From Azospirillum formosense (lineage in GTDB: Bacteria > Pseudomonadota > Alphaproteobacteria > Azospirillales > Azospirillaceae), in the NCBI RefSeq assembly GCF_040500525.1, contig NZ_CP159402.1:2231501-2295500 (forward strand): a DNA stretch of 64,000 bases, given 5' to 3'. Below the pieces are notes generated by a model that ran no database searches, was not told the origin of the DNA, and saw only the letters and a program-made list of their open reading frames with translations. Within the stretch, counting starts at the first letter, position 1. The number at the start of each line of letters is the position of its first letter. The position numbers and the translations under genes were made by a program. Shown here one piece after another: positions 1 to 7,190 of the stretch.

Positions 1-135
1 GGTGGAGAGCGGCCACCAGCGGGCCGGAGGCGGGGCCGGCGAAGACCCGCACCAGCGCGGCCAGCGCACGGGATCGGGCGGCGCGCTCGGCGGGTTGAGG
101 TTGCGGACTAAGGGACCGAAACCGGCGTCAATCAT
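1..135 (-). CDS. partial CDS, 5' end of an unknown element gene
   Basis: This is an open frame starting at ATG (133-135) and running off the left edge, 45 codons visible. The start overlaps the stop of the primase-helicase gene in the sequence ATGATTGA, as expected for translational coupling in a compact phage-like operon. The visible peptide is rich in Pro and Trp and I do not recognise it. A second open frame with similar G/C third positions covers the same bases, so the choice rests on the overlapping start. Confidence 0.4.
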   Translation of the reverse strand, partial: MIDAGFGPLVRNLNPPSAPPDPVRWPRWCGSSPAPPPARWWPLST

Positions 136-1951
136 CGCCGCCCCAGCGGGGTCGCCTGCCACGCCCATGTTCCGTTCCGGCATCGTCACGGGAGGCGGAG
201 AGTTCGGATATGTCGGAATACCGCCCCGTCACCGTGTCGTAGGCCAGCGTCACCATGCCCAGGCGGCCCACCGACTTGAAGCGGCACTTGCGAATGTGGA
301 TTTCGGTGCGGGGCGGGTACGCTTCGGGAACACGATGCACCACCACCCCCAGGTCGGCCTTGTTCGCGAAGTTGGCGGACCCGGAAATGTCGTAAAGGGT
401 GGGCACCGGGAACTTCCCTGCCTCCCGCTGCATCTTCGCCGGGTGCGCTACGAGCCACACATGCACGCCGTGCCGTGCCGCGAACCGCTTGATCTTGCCA
501 AGCGCCTGACTGACGTACTCCGTCTCCGTCATGTTGGCGGGCCGGTGGTGCTCGATCTCGTTCCACGGGTCGATGACCAACCCACGGATGCCGTAGCGCA
601 TCACCGCGGCGGCGGCGGCCTCCAGCACCCATTCCAGTGTTGGGGCCACGTCGTCGGCCCGGATGAAGACGAAGCGTTCCCGAAGCCAGTCCAGAGTGCG
701 GGCCAGCACGGCTTCGGTCATGCGCGGTCGCGGCCCATCCCAGAAGGGCGTTATGGTGTACTTCTCGGCCAGCTTGGACAGATGCTCGTCCGGCGGGTTC
801 TCGAAGCTGCACAAGGCGAACCGCCATCCGTGATCGCACGCGAGGTTGACCATCAGGGCGTCGATGAACTCCGACTTGCCGCTGTTGGGGATGCCGGTCA
901 CCACCGACAGTTCGCCTTCCCGGATCGTCATGTAAGGGTCGAGGCTCGTCCAGCCGGTGGAGCGCGCCCGCTTCCGCCCGTCGCGGTAGAGGCTCAGAAC
1001 CGCTTCCCGGAAGTCGTCGGTGTCATGAAGGGACCGGATCGGCCACGGCTTGGCGCTCGCAATGGCATCCCGCAGGGCGGCGGGACCATCGTTCGCCAGC
1101 ACCTCGTTGGCGTCCTTGCGCAGGGTCCCATCGGCAGCCAGCCATTCGACGCGCAAGCAGCGTTCCCGACCGAAGCGGCGGGCCAGTTCCTCGGCCAGCG
1201 CCTTGCCCGGCTCGTCCGCATCAGTGGCGATGACGATCTTATCCACTCCTGCCAGTTCAGTGCGGCAATTCCACACGTAGGCGAACTTCGCGTCGTCCTC
1301 AGGGTCGATGTCGCCTTCCCTCACCCGCTGCGGGGCGCCATCGGGCACGGACAGGACGTTGACGAACCCGGCTTCGAGCAGGCTCAGGGCGTCGATCTCG
1401 CCTTCTACGATGATGACTTCCCTGGCTCCGGCGATGCCGTCGAGGTTGTAGAAGACCTTCTCCGCGTCCTTTTCCTGCCTGAACCGCTTGCCGCGGGTCC
1501 GGTACTTCACGTTGACCACCTCGCCGTTCCGGCGGTAGGGGAAGGCGATGGCGCCGACCGTGGCGCCGGGCGCGCAGCCGGGCATCCAGGTCTGGACGCA
1601 GGTGACGCCCGCGGCTTCCAGGGTGGCGCGGCTGATGCCGCGGCTGGCGAACCACTCCACCACCCCCTCCGGCAAGGTGCCGGGCGTGAAGGCCAGCTTG
1701 ACCGGCTTCGGCTTGCGGGGCCGGGGGCTCGGGACAGGGGCGTCATGATCCTGGGCGCCCACGTTGCCGGTCCAGCCGCAATGGTGGCAGTTCCAGACGG
1801 CGCCGTCGTCGTCCACCGTCACGGACAGGCAGGGGTCGGCCTTGTGGCGGCGGCGGGTGTGGCTGCACCGCGGGCAGACGATCTTGTGCCCGCCCTGGCC
1901 GTAGGAGGAGAGGCGGATGCCGTGTTCAAGAAGGCGTTCAGCGAGGGTCAT
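128..1951 (-). CDS. T7 gp4-like DNA primase-helicase of the integrated element
   Basis: Predicted bifunctional replication protein of 607 aa that would prime and unwind DNA at the element's fork. An N-terminal zinc ribbon is visible (C26, C29, C55, C58). A TOPRIM domain follows, with VEGEIDALS near 181-189 and ATDADEPG near 241-248. A RecA/DnaB-type helicase domain has the Walker A GIPNSGKS at 352-359. The domain order is that of phage T7 gp4 and related prophage primases. The ATG at 1951 was chosen because it lies 2 nt beyond the stop of the preceding gene. The gene follows the iteron-bearing initiator-like gene, the classic initiator-then-helicase layout. The family call is firm; processivity and autonomy of the element are inferred. 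Confidence 0.88.
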   Translation of the reverse strand: MTLAERLLEHGIRLSSYGQGGHKIVCPRCSHTRRRHKADPCLSVTVDDDGAVWNCHHCGWTGNVGAQDHDAPVPSPRPRKPKPVKLAFTPGTLPEGVVEWFASRGISRATLEAAGVTCVQTWMPGCAPGATVGAIAFPYRRNGEVVNVKYRTRGKRFRQEKDAEKVFYNLDGIAGAREVIIVEGEIDALSLLEAGFVNVLSVPDGAPQRVREGDIDPEDDAKFAYVWNCRTELAGVDKIVIATDADEPGKALAEELARRFGRERCLRVEWLAADGTLRKDANEVLANDGPAALRDAIASAKPWPIRSLHDTDDFREAVLSLYRDGRKRARSTGWTSLDPYMTIREGELSVVTGIPNSGKSEFIDALMVNLACDHGWRFALCSFENPPDEHLSKLAEKYTITPFWDGPRPRMTEAVLARTLDWLRERFVFIRADDVAPTLEWVLEAAAAAVMRYGIRGLVIDPWNEIEHHRPANMTETEYVSQALGKIKRFAARHGVHVWLVAHPAKMQREAGKFPVPTLYDISGSANFANKADLGVVVHRVPEAYPPRTEIHIRKCRFKSVGRLGMVTLAYDTVTGRYSDISELSASRDDAGTEHGRGRRPRWGGDD

Positions 1952-1953
1952 GG

Positions 1954-2775
1954 TCAGCACAGTCCATCGTCCCGCCGGACCGGATCGGGCCGGCGCTGGT
2001 ATTCGGTCCAGCGTTCTTGACGCAGCCACGTCACGGCCTGCGCGACGTAGCGGGGGTCCGTCCCCTGCTGGTCCACGAGCACGGCATAGTTCTCGGCGCC
2101 ACGGATGATCGCTTCGGGATCGGCTCCACGCCTGACCGCGGCAGCGAACGCCTCGCGTGCCGGCTTGACGGGATTGCCGTGGTCCGCCCGGCTCGGGTAA
2201 TGGTCCCTGAACTCGGCAAAGGCCGCGTCGATCTTCGCCGCCGACCCGGCCTTCTTCCGGGAGGCTGCCCCGGCTCGATGGGGTTGGCTGCCAGACGCAG
2301 CGGACGCGTGGGCCTGACCGGGAGGCGAACCGCTGGCCCCAATACCGTTGGCAGACCCAATCCCAAGCCCATCCACACCGTCTATGATGGTTCCTTGATG
2401 GTTCCTTGATGGTTCGGGTGAACGCCTGTTCAGGGGTGGGGTGAACACCTGTTCGGGGGTAGGGGTGAACACCTGTTCAGGGGTGAACGCTTGTTCAGGG
2501 GTGAACAGGCGTTCGGGGGTGCCGCAGGTGATGCGATAGACGGTCACCCCGCGCGGCCCGATCCTGACGGGGGTGATTTCCCCATCTGCCTCCAGCCGGC
2601 GCAGCAATTTCTGCACCCCACGGTTGGTCAGCCTCGCCCGTTGGGCGAGGGTGGGAACGGAAGGCCACGCCTCGAAATCTTCGTTCGCGTGGTCGGCCAG
2701 CGCCAGCAGGATCACCAGGGCGCTCCCGGTCGCCTTGGAATGCCGCCAGACCAGCTTCGAGGCGTCGAGGCTCAT
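1954..2775 (-). CDS. winged-helix replication initiator-like protein (phage O-like) containing iterons
   Basis: A 273-aa protein. The N-terminal ~100 residues form a helix-turn-helix/winged-helix region (WPSVPTLAQRARLTNRGVQKLL, read here as key residues SVPTLAQRA and NRGVQKLLRRLE), like lambda-O-type initiators and phage RepA-like proteins. It is followed by a low-complexity stretch of FTPEQ repeats encoded by DNA iterons, then a Gly/Ala/Ser linker and a C-terminal domain (about 190-273). The ATG at 2773-2775 has an SD-like GGAGGTG and overlaps the upstream stop as ATGA. The primase-helicase gene starts 2 nt after its stop. Inferred role: it binds the iterons in its own gene and loads the helicase. 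An alternative is a simple transcriptional regulator. Confidence 0.68.
   Translation of the reverse strand: MSLDASKLVWRHSKATGSALVILLALADHANEDFEAWPSVPTLAQRARLTNRGVQKLLRRLEADGEITPVRIGPRGVTVYRITCGTPERLFTPEQAFTPEQVFTPTPEQVFTPPLNRRSPEPSRNHQGTIIDGVDGLGIGSANGIGASGSPPGQAHASAASGSQPHRAGAASRKKAGSAAKIDAAFAEFRDHYPSRADHGNPVKPAREAFAAAVRRGADPEAIIRGAENYAVLVDQQGTDPRYVAQAVTWLRQERWTEYQRRPDPVRRDDGLC
2386..2418. repeat. three tandem 11-bp repeats beside the iterons
   Basis: GATGGTTCCTT occurs at 2386-2396 and 2397-2407, and a variant GATGGTTCGGG at 2408-2418. The array abuts the first iteron. It lies inside the coding sequence of the initiator-like protein. Confidence 0.85.
2416..2516. repeat. five 18-bp iterons, candidate replication origin of the element
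   Basis: Copies of GGGTGAACRCCTGTTCRG start at 2416, 2439, 2463, 2481 and 2499. The steps are 23, 24, 18 and 18 bp. Each unit carries an imperfect dyad GAAC-N4-GTTC. They sit in the middle of the putative initiator gene, as the lambda origin sits in gene O. The repeat structure is seen directly; the origin function is inferred. Confidence 0.65.
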
Positions 2776-3191
2776 CGCCCACCTCCGAGGTGCCGGCGGT
2801 AAACCCGCGTAAGGGTGGCGGCCTGCCGTTCGGAAAGCGGCTTCCCCGACCTCAGCCGGTCCAGGATGGAAGAGACGAAAACGCGCTCCCAGTCGTTCAA
2901 CAGGGCGGGGTTCTCCCACAGCCGGCGAGCGGCGCCCCACGAGGTGACGGGGCCTGGACGCGGCGCGGGCGCTGCCCCCTGGTGCGGGGTGGCGCCCTGC
3001 GGCGGAGCAGGCGCCGCCGTGAGCAAGGCGGTGAGGTCGTGCCAATCCGTGCCGGCGGCTGTCAGCGCGCGGGTGATTGCGGCGGCGGCGTTGACCACCT
3101 CGCCCGGCTTATCGGAACTTAGGACGGGCAGCAGCTTCGCCAGCTTCGGTGCGATCAGCCTCAACGAGGTGGGGTACGCGGGCTCACGCAT
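2772..3191 (-). CDS. unknown element protein, 139 aa
   Basis: I do not recognise a family. The N-terminal third is Ala/Leu-rich and helical. A proline-rich, alanine-rich linker lies in the middle (about 58-82). The C-terminal half is basic, helical and ends in HLGGGR. The start ATG (3189-3191) overlaps the stop of the small upstream gene, and its own stop overlaps the next start as ATGA, so it sits in a translationally coupled chain. Its position between an excisionase-like gene and the initiator suggests a replication or regulatory accessory, which is inference only. Confidence 0.65.
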   Translation of the reverse strand: MREPAYPTSLRLIAPKLAKLLPVLSSDKPGEVVNAAAAITRALTAAGTDWHDLTALLTAAPAPPQGATPHQGAAPAPRPGPVTSWGAARRLWENPALLNDWERVFVSSILDRLRSGKPLSERQAATLTRVYRRHLGGGR

Positions 3192-3312
3192 CGCTGAGCC
3201 CCCCGCGCTGGATGAGCCAGTCGCCCAGCCACAGGGGGATCAGCCCCTTCATGCCGAGCCACACCACCACCGCCTTCATCCAGCGGCGGATGAAGTCGGG
3301 CGGGCGGCGCAC
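3184..3312 (-). CDS. small 42-aa ORF with GTG start, possibly membrane-associated
   Basis: The GTG (3310-3312) overlaps the TAG stop of the excisionase-like gene by one base, with GGAGG about 8 nt upstream inside that gene. The stop overlaps the start of the 139-aa gene. The peptide is short, with a basic arginine-rich N-terminus followed by a Val/Leu/Trp/Gly-rich segment (about 15-36) that could lie in a membrane. No family is recognised. Support comes from the tight overlaps on both sides. Confidence 0.5.
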   Translation of the reverse strand: MRRPPDFIRRWMKAVVVWLGMKGLIPLWLGDWLIQRGGLSDA

Positions 3313-3497
3313 TACTCGTCCTCCAGGCTTTCCGCCAAGGCACGGATGCTCTCCATGGTGATGAGGGTTTTGGCACCGAGTTTGACCCTCTTCAGCCGCC
3401 CCGCATTGATCAAAGCGTGCAAGGTCGTGTTGCCGATGTCGCCCAGCAAGCGGCGGGCGGTGGAACGGTCGACAAAGGACGGTTCGGGCGCGCTCAT
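3312..3497 (-). CDS. AlpA/excisionase-like DNA-binding protein
   Basis: A 61-aa protein with the layout of short MerR-like/AlpA excisionases: a helix-turn-helix (about 12-32, STARRLLGDIGNTTLHALI) and then a wing-like segment ending in a basic patch. Such proteins bend att DNA for excision or activate integrase or replication genes in P4-like elements. It lies two genes downstream of the integrase on the same strand, as in many satellites. The fold is inferred from sequence pattern and size. Confidence 0.65.
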   Translation of the reverse strand: MSAPEPSFVDRSTARRLLGDIGNTTLHALINAGRLKRVKLGAKTLITMESIRALAESLEDE

Positions 3498-3554
3498 GCT
3501 TTCCTCGCAATTCGTGAAGATCCTTGCGGACTCGGAACTGCGTGATGATCGCGC

Positions 3555-3570
3555 ATAGCCGGGAGGCTAT
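3555..3570. other. short inverted repeat upstream of the excisionase-like gene
   Basis: ATAGCC-GGGA-GGCTAT is a perfect 6-bp stem with a 4-nt loop. It lies between the 220-aa gene and the excisionase-like gene. It could be a weak terminator or an operator; nothing distinguishes the two. Confidence 0.35.
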
Positions 3571-3613
3571 TCGCCCCAGAAAAGTCGGCTCGATTGGGTG
3601 GTTTTATTCAGGG

Positions 3614-4276
3614 CTAAGGAAACAACTCGCGCGCTTTTGTGATTTTGCCTTGCAGCGTTTTGGGCTCCATTGCTCCCACGAACGGTTTAATGGTTGCGGC
3701 GATGAATGCGGGGCGACCGCGCTCTCCACCTTTGAGACGGTCAAAGGTGCGGTCTGCCTCACGGATCAAGTAAAGCTGGAGTTTGGTGTGTGGGGGTCCA
3801 AGGGGTGGTCCACCCAGGTCATTTTCTCTAAAAAGCGCGGTCCGAAGAGCGCATGTTTTCCGGTAATGCTCATACGGATTGTCCACCCTATTGGATGGGT
3901 TTTGCAGGCCGAGCAAGGACAACTCGCCAGCCGCGCGCATTACTTCCCGCCTTGTTTCAAATGACAGGTTCTCGAAGGCCAGTTCCATTTCGCGCAGTGC
4001 GCTTTCGTACCGCTGCATCTCCGCTCTTGGGTTCGGCGTCTTCCGGCTTTGGCTCGACCGTTGGTAGACTGCAAAGCGGCGCGCCGCCTTTAGGAGCGGT
4101 TCAAGGTCGGTGGGGTCGGGCGCCCCAGAAAGGTGGTTTCGAATGCGCTCCCACTCGGCAGGCGTGTACGGCCACGTTGGGTCTTCCAGAGTCCCATTGT
4201 CGATCAGCGAAATCAGATCGTTGTATTTTGCCGGCAAATCTGGAAGCCGGAGGACGGGGCGTGCGCGGCTGGACAT
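3614..4276 (-). CDS. unknown element protein, 220 aa
   Basis: No family is recognised. The protein is soluble-looking, charged and mostly helical, with no signal peptide or membrane segment. Positions 85-115 read as an amphipathic helix (MQRYESALREMELAF). The C-terminus is basic and ends GKITKARELFP. The surrounding DNA (about 3520-4080) is visibly richer in A/T than the chromosome on the right, which fits recent transfer. It lies between the integrase and the excisionase-like gene, a slot often used for cargo or regulators in satellites. Confidence 0.7.
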   Translation of the reverse strand: MSSRARPVLRLPDLPAKYNDLISLIDNGTLEDPTWPYTPAEWERIRNHLSGAPDPTDLEPLLKAARRFAVYQRSSQSRKTPNPRAEMQRYESALREMELAFENLSFETRREVMRAAGELSLLGLQNPSNRVDNPYEHYRKTCALRTALFRENDLGGPPLGPPHTKLQLYLIREADRTFDRLKGGERGRPAFIAATIKPFVGAMEPKTLQGKITKARELFP

Positions 4277-4415
4277 AGTGCCCCCTGCGGGCGGCCCTGC
4301 TGGGGAAGACGGCGCGGCGGGCCGGGGCAGGGACCCGGCGTTCGGCGGCCAAACCTAGCCGCGCCTGAGGTGAAGGTCGGTGCTGCATGACACCGGGGCA
4401 AGGCCGGGCTGACAG

Positions 4416-5654
4416 TCACCCACGCTTGGCGCGTCCGGCCAGCGCAACCACCTTCGCCTCCTTCCCGGTGACGAGGCTATCCACATGATGAGCCCACGCC
4501 TCCAGCGCTACGCGCTTCTCGTCCCGGTACTGGTGGACGTTGTAGGTCTTCTCCAGGATGCCGCGCCCGTGGTTCAGCACCCGTTCAATCACGTCCTGGG
4601 CAACGCCGAGTCGGCCAAGCCCGGTTGCCACCGTGCGGCGGATATCGTGAAGGGTCCAGTCCTTCACGCCGCTCTCCCGGTCCAGGATCATCTTCAGGCG
4701 CTTCATGCCGGCGTAGGGCCTCTTCCCCTCCGAGTCGCACGAGAAGACAAAGGGGCCAATCTGCGAGCGCCCCTTCAGCGTTCCCGTCAGCAATTCGACC
4801 GCGGCAGCGGGAAGCGGAATTTCGTGATCGCGCCGGCCCTTGTTCCTGGCGCCGGGCAGCACCCACAGGTCGGCGCGCAACTCTACCCATGGGAGGCACC
4901 TCACTTCGTCGCGGCGCTGCCCGGTGAGGATCATCAGCTTGACGATCTGTTTGCTCGGATACGTGAGGGAGTCAGCCGCCCGCCAGATCGCGACCAATTC
5001 CACGTCCTCCAGGATACGCGCCCGTGGCGTTTCGATCTTCTTGCGCTTCTTCACCGTGGCGGCGGGGTTCACGTCGATGAAATCGCGCTCCACAGCCCAA
5101 TTGAAGGCAGCCATCACCTGTGACCGCACCCGGTTGACCTGGGCGTTCAGCCCTTTCCTGTTCTGGAGGTCGTCCAGCAGTTCCACGATGTCGGCACGGC
5201 GCACCTCATCCAGCGCCTTCGTTCCGATAGCCGGGACAACATGCGCCGTGAAGAGACGGTCGGTCTGTTCCCATCGGCGCTGGTTGGCCTTGCAATAGTC
5301 GTTCACATAGCGCGTCAGCAGGTCGGCCACCGTCTTCGGGCGCTGCTCGGCACGCTTGGCCTCTTCCTCGTCACGCTTCTCCCGCTCGGGCAGATCGATG
5401 CCCTTCTTGGCGGCGCTGGTGATGGCGTGTGCACGGTCGCGGGCATCGGCAAGGGAGAAGGTCGGGTATGGCCCTATCGTCTCGACCTTGCGGCCAGCAA
5501 CGCCCTTCACGCGATAGCGGACGCGCCACGACCTGGAACCTCCGGCAGAGATACGGAACTCCAAGCCGGGTTCGCGAAGGTCGGTGATCGACAGGCGCCC
5601 GGTGGCTGGGGGAGTCAGCGAACCCAACAGGGGGTCGGTGAGAAACTTCTGCAT
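4416..5654 (-). CDS. int: tyrosine recombinase/integrase (P4-type)
   Basis: A 412-aa integrase that would insert and excise the element. An N-terminal arm-binding domain (DUF4102-like, about 1-95), a SAM-like core-binding domain (about 108-205) and a catalytic domain are visible. With ATG 5654 as M1, the catalytic residues are R247 in TGQRRDE, H336 and R339 in LHDIRRT, H362 in LNHG and Y371 in KTYN, so the set is complete. A TTG at 5675 could add 7 residues. The gene is the last in the element and reads inward from the presumed right attachment site. Confidence 0.93.
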   Translation of the reverse strand: MQKFLTDPLLGSLTPPATGRLSITDLREPGLEFRISAGGSRSWRVRYRVKGVAGRKVETIGPYPTFSLADARDRAHAITSAAKKGIDLPEREKRDEEEAKRAEQRPKTVADLLTRYVNDYCKANQRRWEQTDRLFTAHVVPAIGTKALDEVRRADIVELLDDLQNRKGLNAQVNRVRSQVMAAFNWAVERDFIDVNPAATVKKRKKIETPRARILEDVELVAIWRAADSLTYPSKQIVKLMILTGQRRDEVRCLPWVELRADLWVLPGARNKGRRDHEIPLPAAAVELLTGTLKGRSQIGPFVFSCDSEGKRPYAGMKRLKMILDRESGVKDWTLHDIRRTVATGLGRLGVAQDVIERVLNHGRGILEKTYNVHQYRDEKRVALEAWAHHVDSLVTGKEAKVVALAGRAKRG

Positions 5655-5807
5655 GGCATAGCTCTGGGGTCCCAACGGGGTCCCATTCTATACCGGCTTG
5701 GCACGAACGGCCACGAACCCCAACGAACTACTACCATCATGAATATCAATGAGTTATCCTATGATTTGTCATTTTCGTGAACCGCTGCGAACCGTGGAGA
5801 ATGCAGA

Positions 5808-5832
5808 GCTTCGCGTCTCCCAGACGTGAAGC
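5808..5832. other. stem-loop near the presumed att site
   Basis: Two 11-nt arms pair around a CCC loop, with one G-T pair. It lies 16 nt before the terminator hairpin on the + strand. Possible readings are the 3' part of a structured RNA gene interrupted by the element, or a recombinase core site. Confidence 0.45.
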
Positions 5833-5848
5833 CTCCCTGTTCAACTCG

Positions 5849-5881
5849 CCGCTAGCCCCCTGGGTTAGTGGCAGTTTTTTT
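5849..5881 (+). terminator. intrinsic terminator at the element/chromosome boundary
   Basis: A 10-bp stem (5849-5858 with 5862-5871, two G-T pairs) with a CCT loop is followed by CAG and seven T. There is no + strand gene before it in the window. This suggests it terminated a gene whose 5' part is now on the far side of the element. Confidence 0.6.
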
Positions 5882-5937
5882 ATCCGGGCTTTTTCATCCG
5901 GGACGCAGGGACGGAGCAAAGGGGAGCGGCCGGCGCG

Positions 5938-6333
5938 TCATCGGGCGTCGGGCAGCCGGGCGCCCTCGCGCGCGTAGATCTGGCGCGGCGTGCAGACTTC
6001 GTCGAGTTGCACCACCACGGCGCCGGGCTGGCTGTTCAAACCCACCCACGCATCGTAGCCGACGATGTCCCCGGGTATGTTGCGATACAGGCCATAGGCG
6101 AGATAGCGGACGTCGGACACCGGTATCCGCACCCCGGCGAGGGAGGAGGCGACGGCCCCGTTGCAGCGGCTCGGGCTCAGCCGGTCGAGGGCGCTCACCG
6201 CGCCGGGCTCGGGAGCGGCCTGGGGCGGCGGGCTCAGCCCGGCACAGGCGGCCACGAGGACCGCCGACGCCATGGCCCCACCCCTCAGTGACGACCGCAG
6301 ACACATCGCCATTGTCCCTGTTCCGCCCGGCAT
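5938..6333 (-). CDS. small lipoprotein of unknown function
   Basis: A 131-aa protein with a signal sequence and lipobox (LVAACAG near 29-35 from ATG 6333), so probably acylated and anchored in the envelope. The ATG at 6333 was chosen for the GAGGGAGGGG just upstream; another ATG lies 7 codons in. The mature part has two cysteines, one in SRCNGAV and one in DEVCTPRQI, that could form a disulfide. No enzymatic motif is seen. Confidence 0.65.
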   Translation of the reverse strand: MPGGTGTMAMCLRSSLRGGAMASAVLVAACAGLSPPPQAAPEPGAVSALDRLSPSRCNGAVASSLAGVRIPVSDVRYLAYGLYRNIPGDIVGYDAWVGLNSQPGAVVVQLDEVCTPRQIYAREGARLPDAR

Positions 6334-6426
6334 CGGACGCCCCTCCCTCACGCCGTGTCCTCGCTCCATCGGCTCAACAGGCGGAAGGATGCCTTGTGCC
6401 GGGGCGTCGGCACCCAGCGCCCGGCC

Positions 6427-7029
6427 TCAATCCACCACTGCGATGCCCTTCGGGCGGCTCGTTTCGGTCGGCAGATGATCGGCGGACAGGACGCGCTGGT
6501 AGGTGCCGTTCGCCTGCACCATCACGCGCTGGCCGGGGGCGAAGACCGGCTCGTTGGCCGCCTGCTCCTGCACAATGGTGATGGTGCGGCCGGTGGCCAG
6601 CGTCACCACATACTCGATCCCCGTGCGGTCCGAGATCGCCTGTTCCGCCACGGCGCCGGCCACGGCGCCCACCAGCGCGCCGCCCAGGATTGCCGCCACG
6701 TTGCCGGAGCCCTTGCCGACGTTGGACATCGCAAGGCCGCCGGCGGCGGCGCCGACAAGCCCGCCGGCCCCCGTGTTCTGACCCTGGATGTCCACCGGAC
6801 GGCTTGCCATCACGGTGCCGAAATCGACCGAGGTCGCGCGGCCGACGTCCCGGTGGCTGTAACGGTTCTGGCTCTGGCTGGCGCAGGCGCCGAGCGTCAG
6901 GGCCGCCACCCCCAGCACCGCCACGGCCAAGCCGCGCGTCAAGGTCCGCGGAATATAGGTTGGCCGGACATTCGTTGGCCGGGCATTCCTTGCTTGCCGA
7001 ACATATGATTCTTGATTGGAGAAGGACAT
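6427..7029 (-). CDS. glycine-zipper 2TM (SlyB-like) outer-membrane lipoprotein
   Basis: A 200-aa protein. After a basic N-terminus comes a hydrophobic segment with lipobox LTLGACA (about 43-49). The centre (about 85-130) is a glycine/alanine-rich zipper (GGLVGAAAGG and GGALVGAVAG), typical of SlyB/OsmB-type lipoproteins. A C-terminal beta-rich domain contains VVTLATGRTITIVQ and PGQRVMVQ. In the family these proteins support outer-membrane integrity. ATG 7029 has GAGG five bases upstream. Confidence 0.8.
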   Translation of the reverse strand: MSFSNQESYVRQARNARPTNVRPTYIPRTLTRGLAVAVLGVAALTLGACASQSQNRYSHRDVGRATSVDFGTVMASRPVDIQGQNTGAGGLVGAAAGGLAMSNVGKGSGNVAAILGGALVGAVAGAVAEQAISDRTGIEYVVTLATGRTITIVQEQAANEPVFAPGQRVMVQANGTYQRVLSADHLPTETSRPKGIAVVD

Positions 7030-7190
7030 CGCACCCTCATGCACGCACGGCGCGGCGCCGGAAACTAGGCGCCACCGCGGCGAGCATGGCCGCGCAACAG
7101 GGTGATGTCCATGCGAGAATGCGTCGTTGCGGTGCCGATCACGGGAAGCCCGTCCCCTCCGGAGCGGCCGGCCTCAACCGGACCGGGCCG

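Larger units (their letters stand above)
5655..5937. other. right end of the integrated element, presumed attachment region
   Basis: No gene is seen. The stretch is A/T-richer than average around 5730-5780. It contains three ACGAAC repeats at exact 10-bp spacing (5703, 5713, 5723), two GAACCG repeats also 10 bp apart (5779, 5789), a hairpin at 5808-5832 and an intrinsic terminator at 5849-5881. I found no complete tRNA on either strand. The att core cannot be located because the left end is outside the window. Confidence 0.5.

Noticed and set aside
2..2020. Long + strand open frame opposite the primase-helicase
   Set aside because: It is antisense to a gene with complete zinc, TOPRIM and Walker motifs; long antisense frames are expected at this GC content.
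2385..2520. CRISPR array
   Set aside because: Repeats are 18 bp with little or no spacer and lie inside a coding sequence; no cas gene is near.
5690..5850. A tRNA or tmRNA end at the presumed att site
   Set aside because: A TTCAACT sequence looks like a T-loop, but its flanks do not pair and there is no acceptor stem or CCA on either strand.
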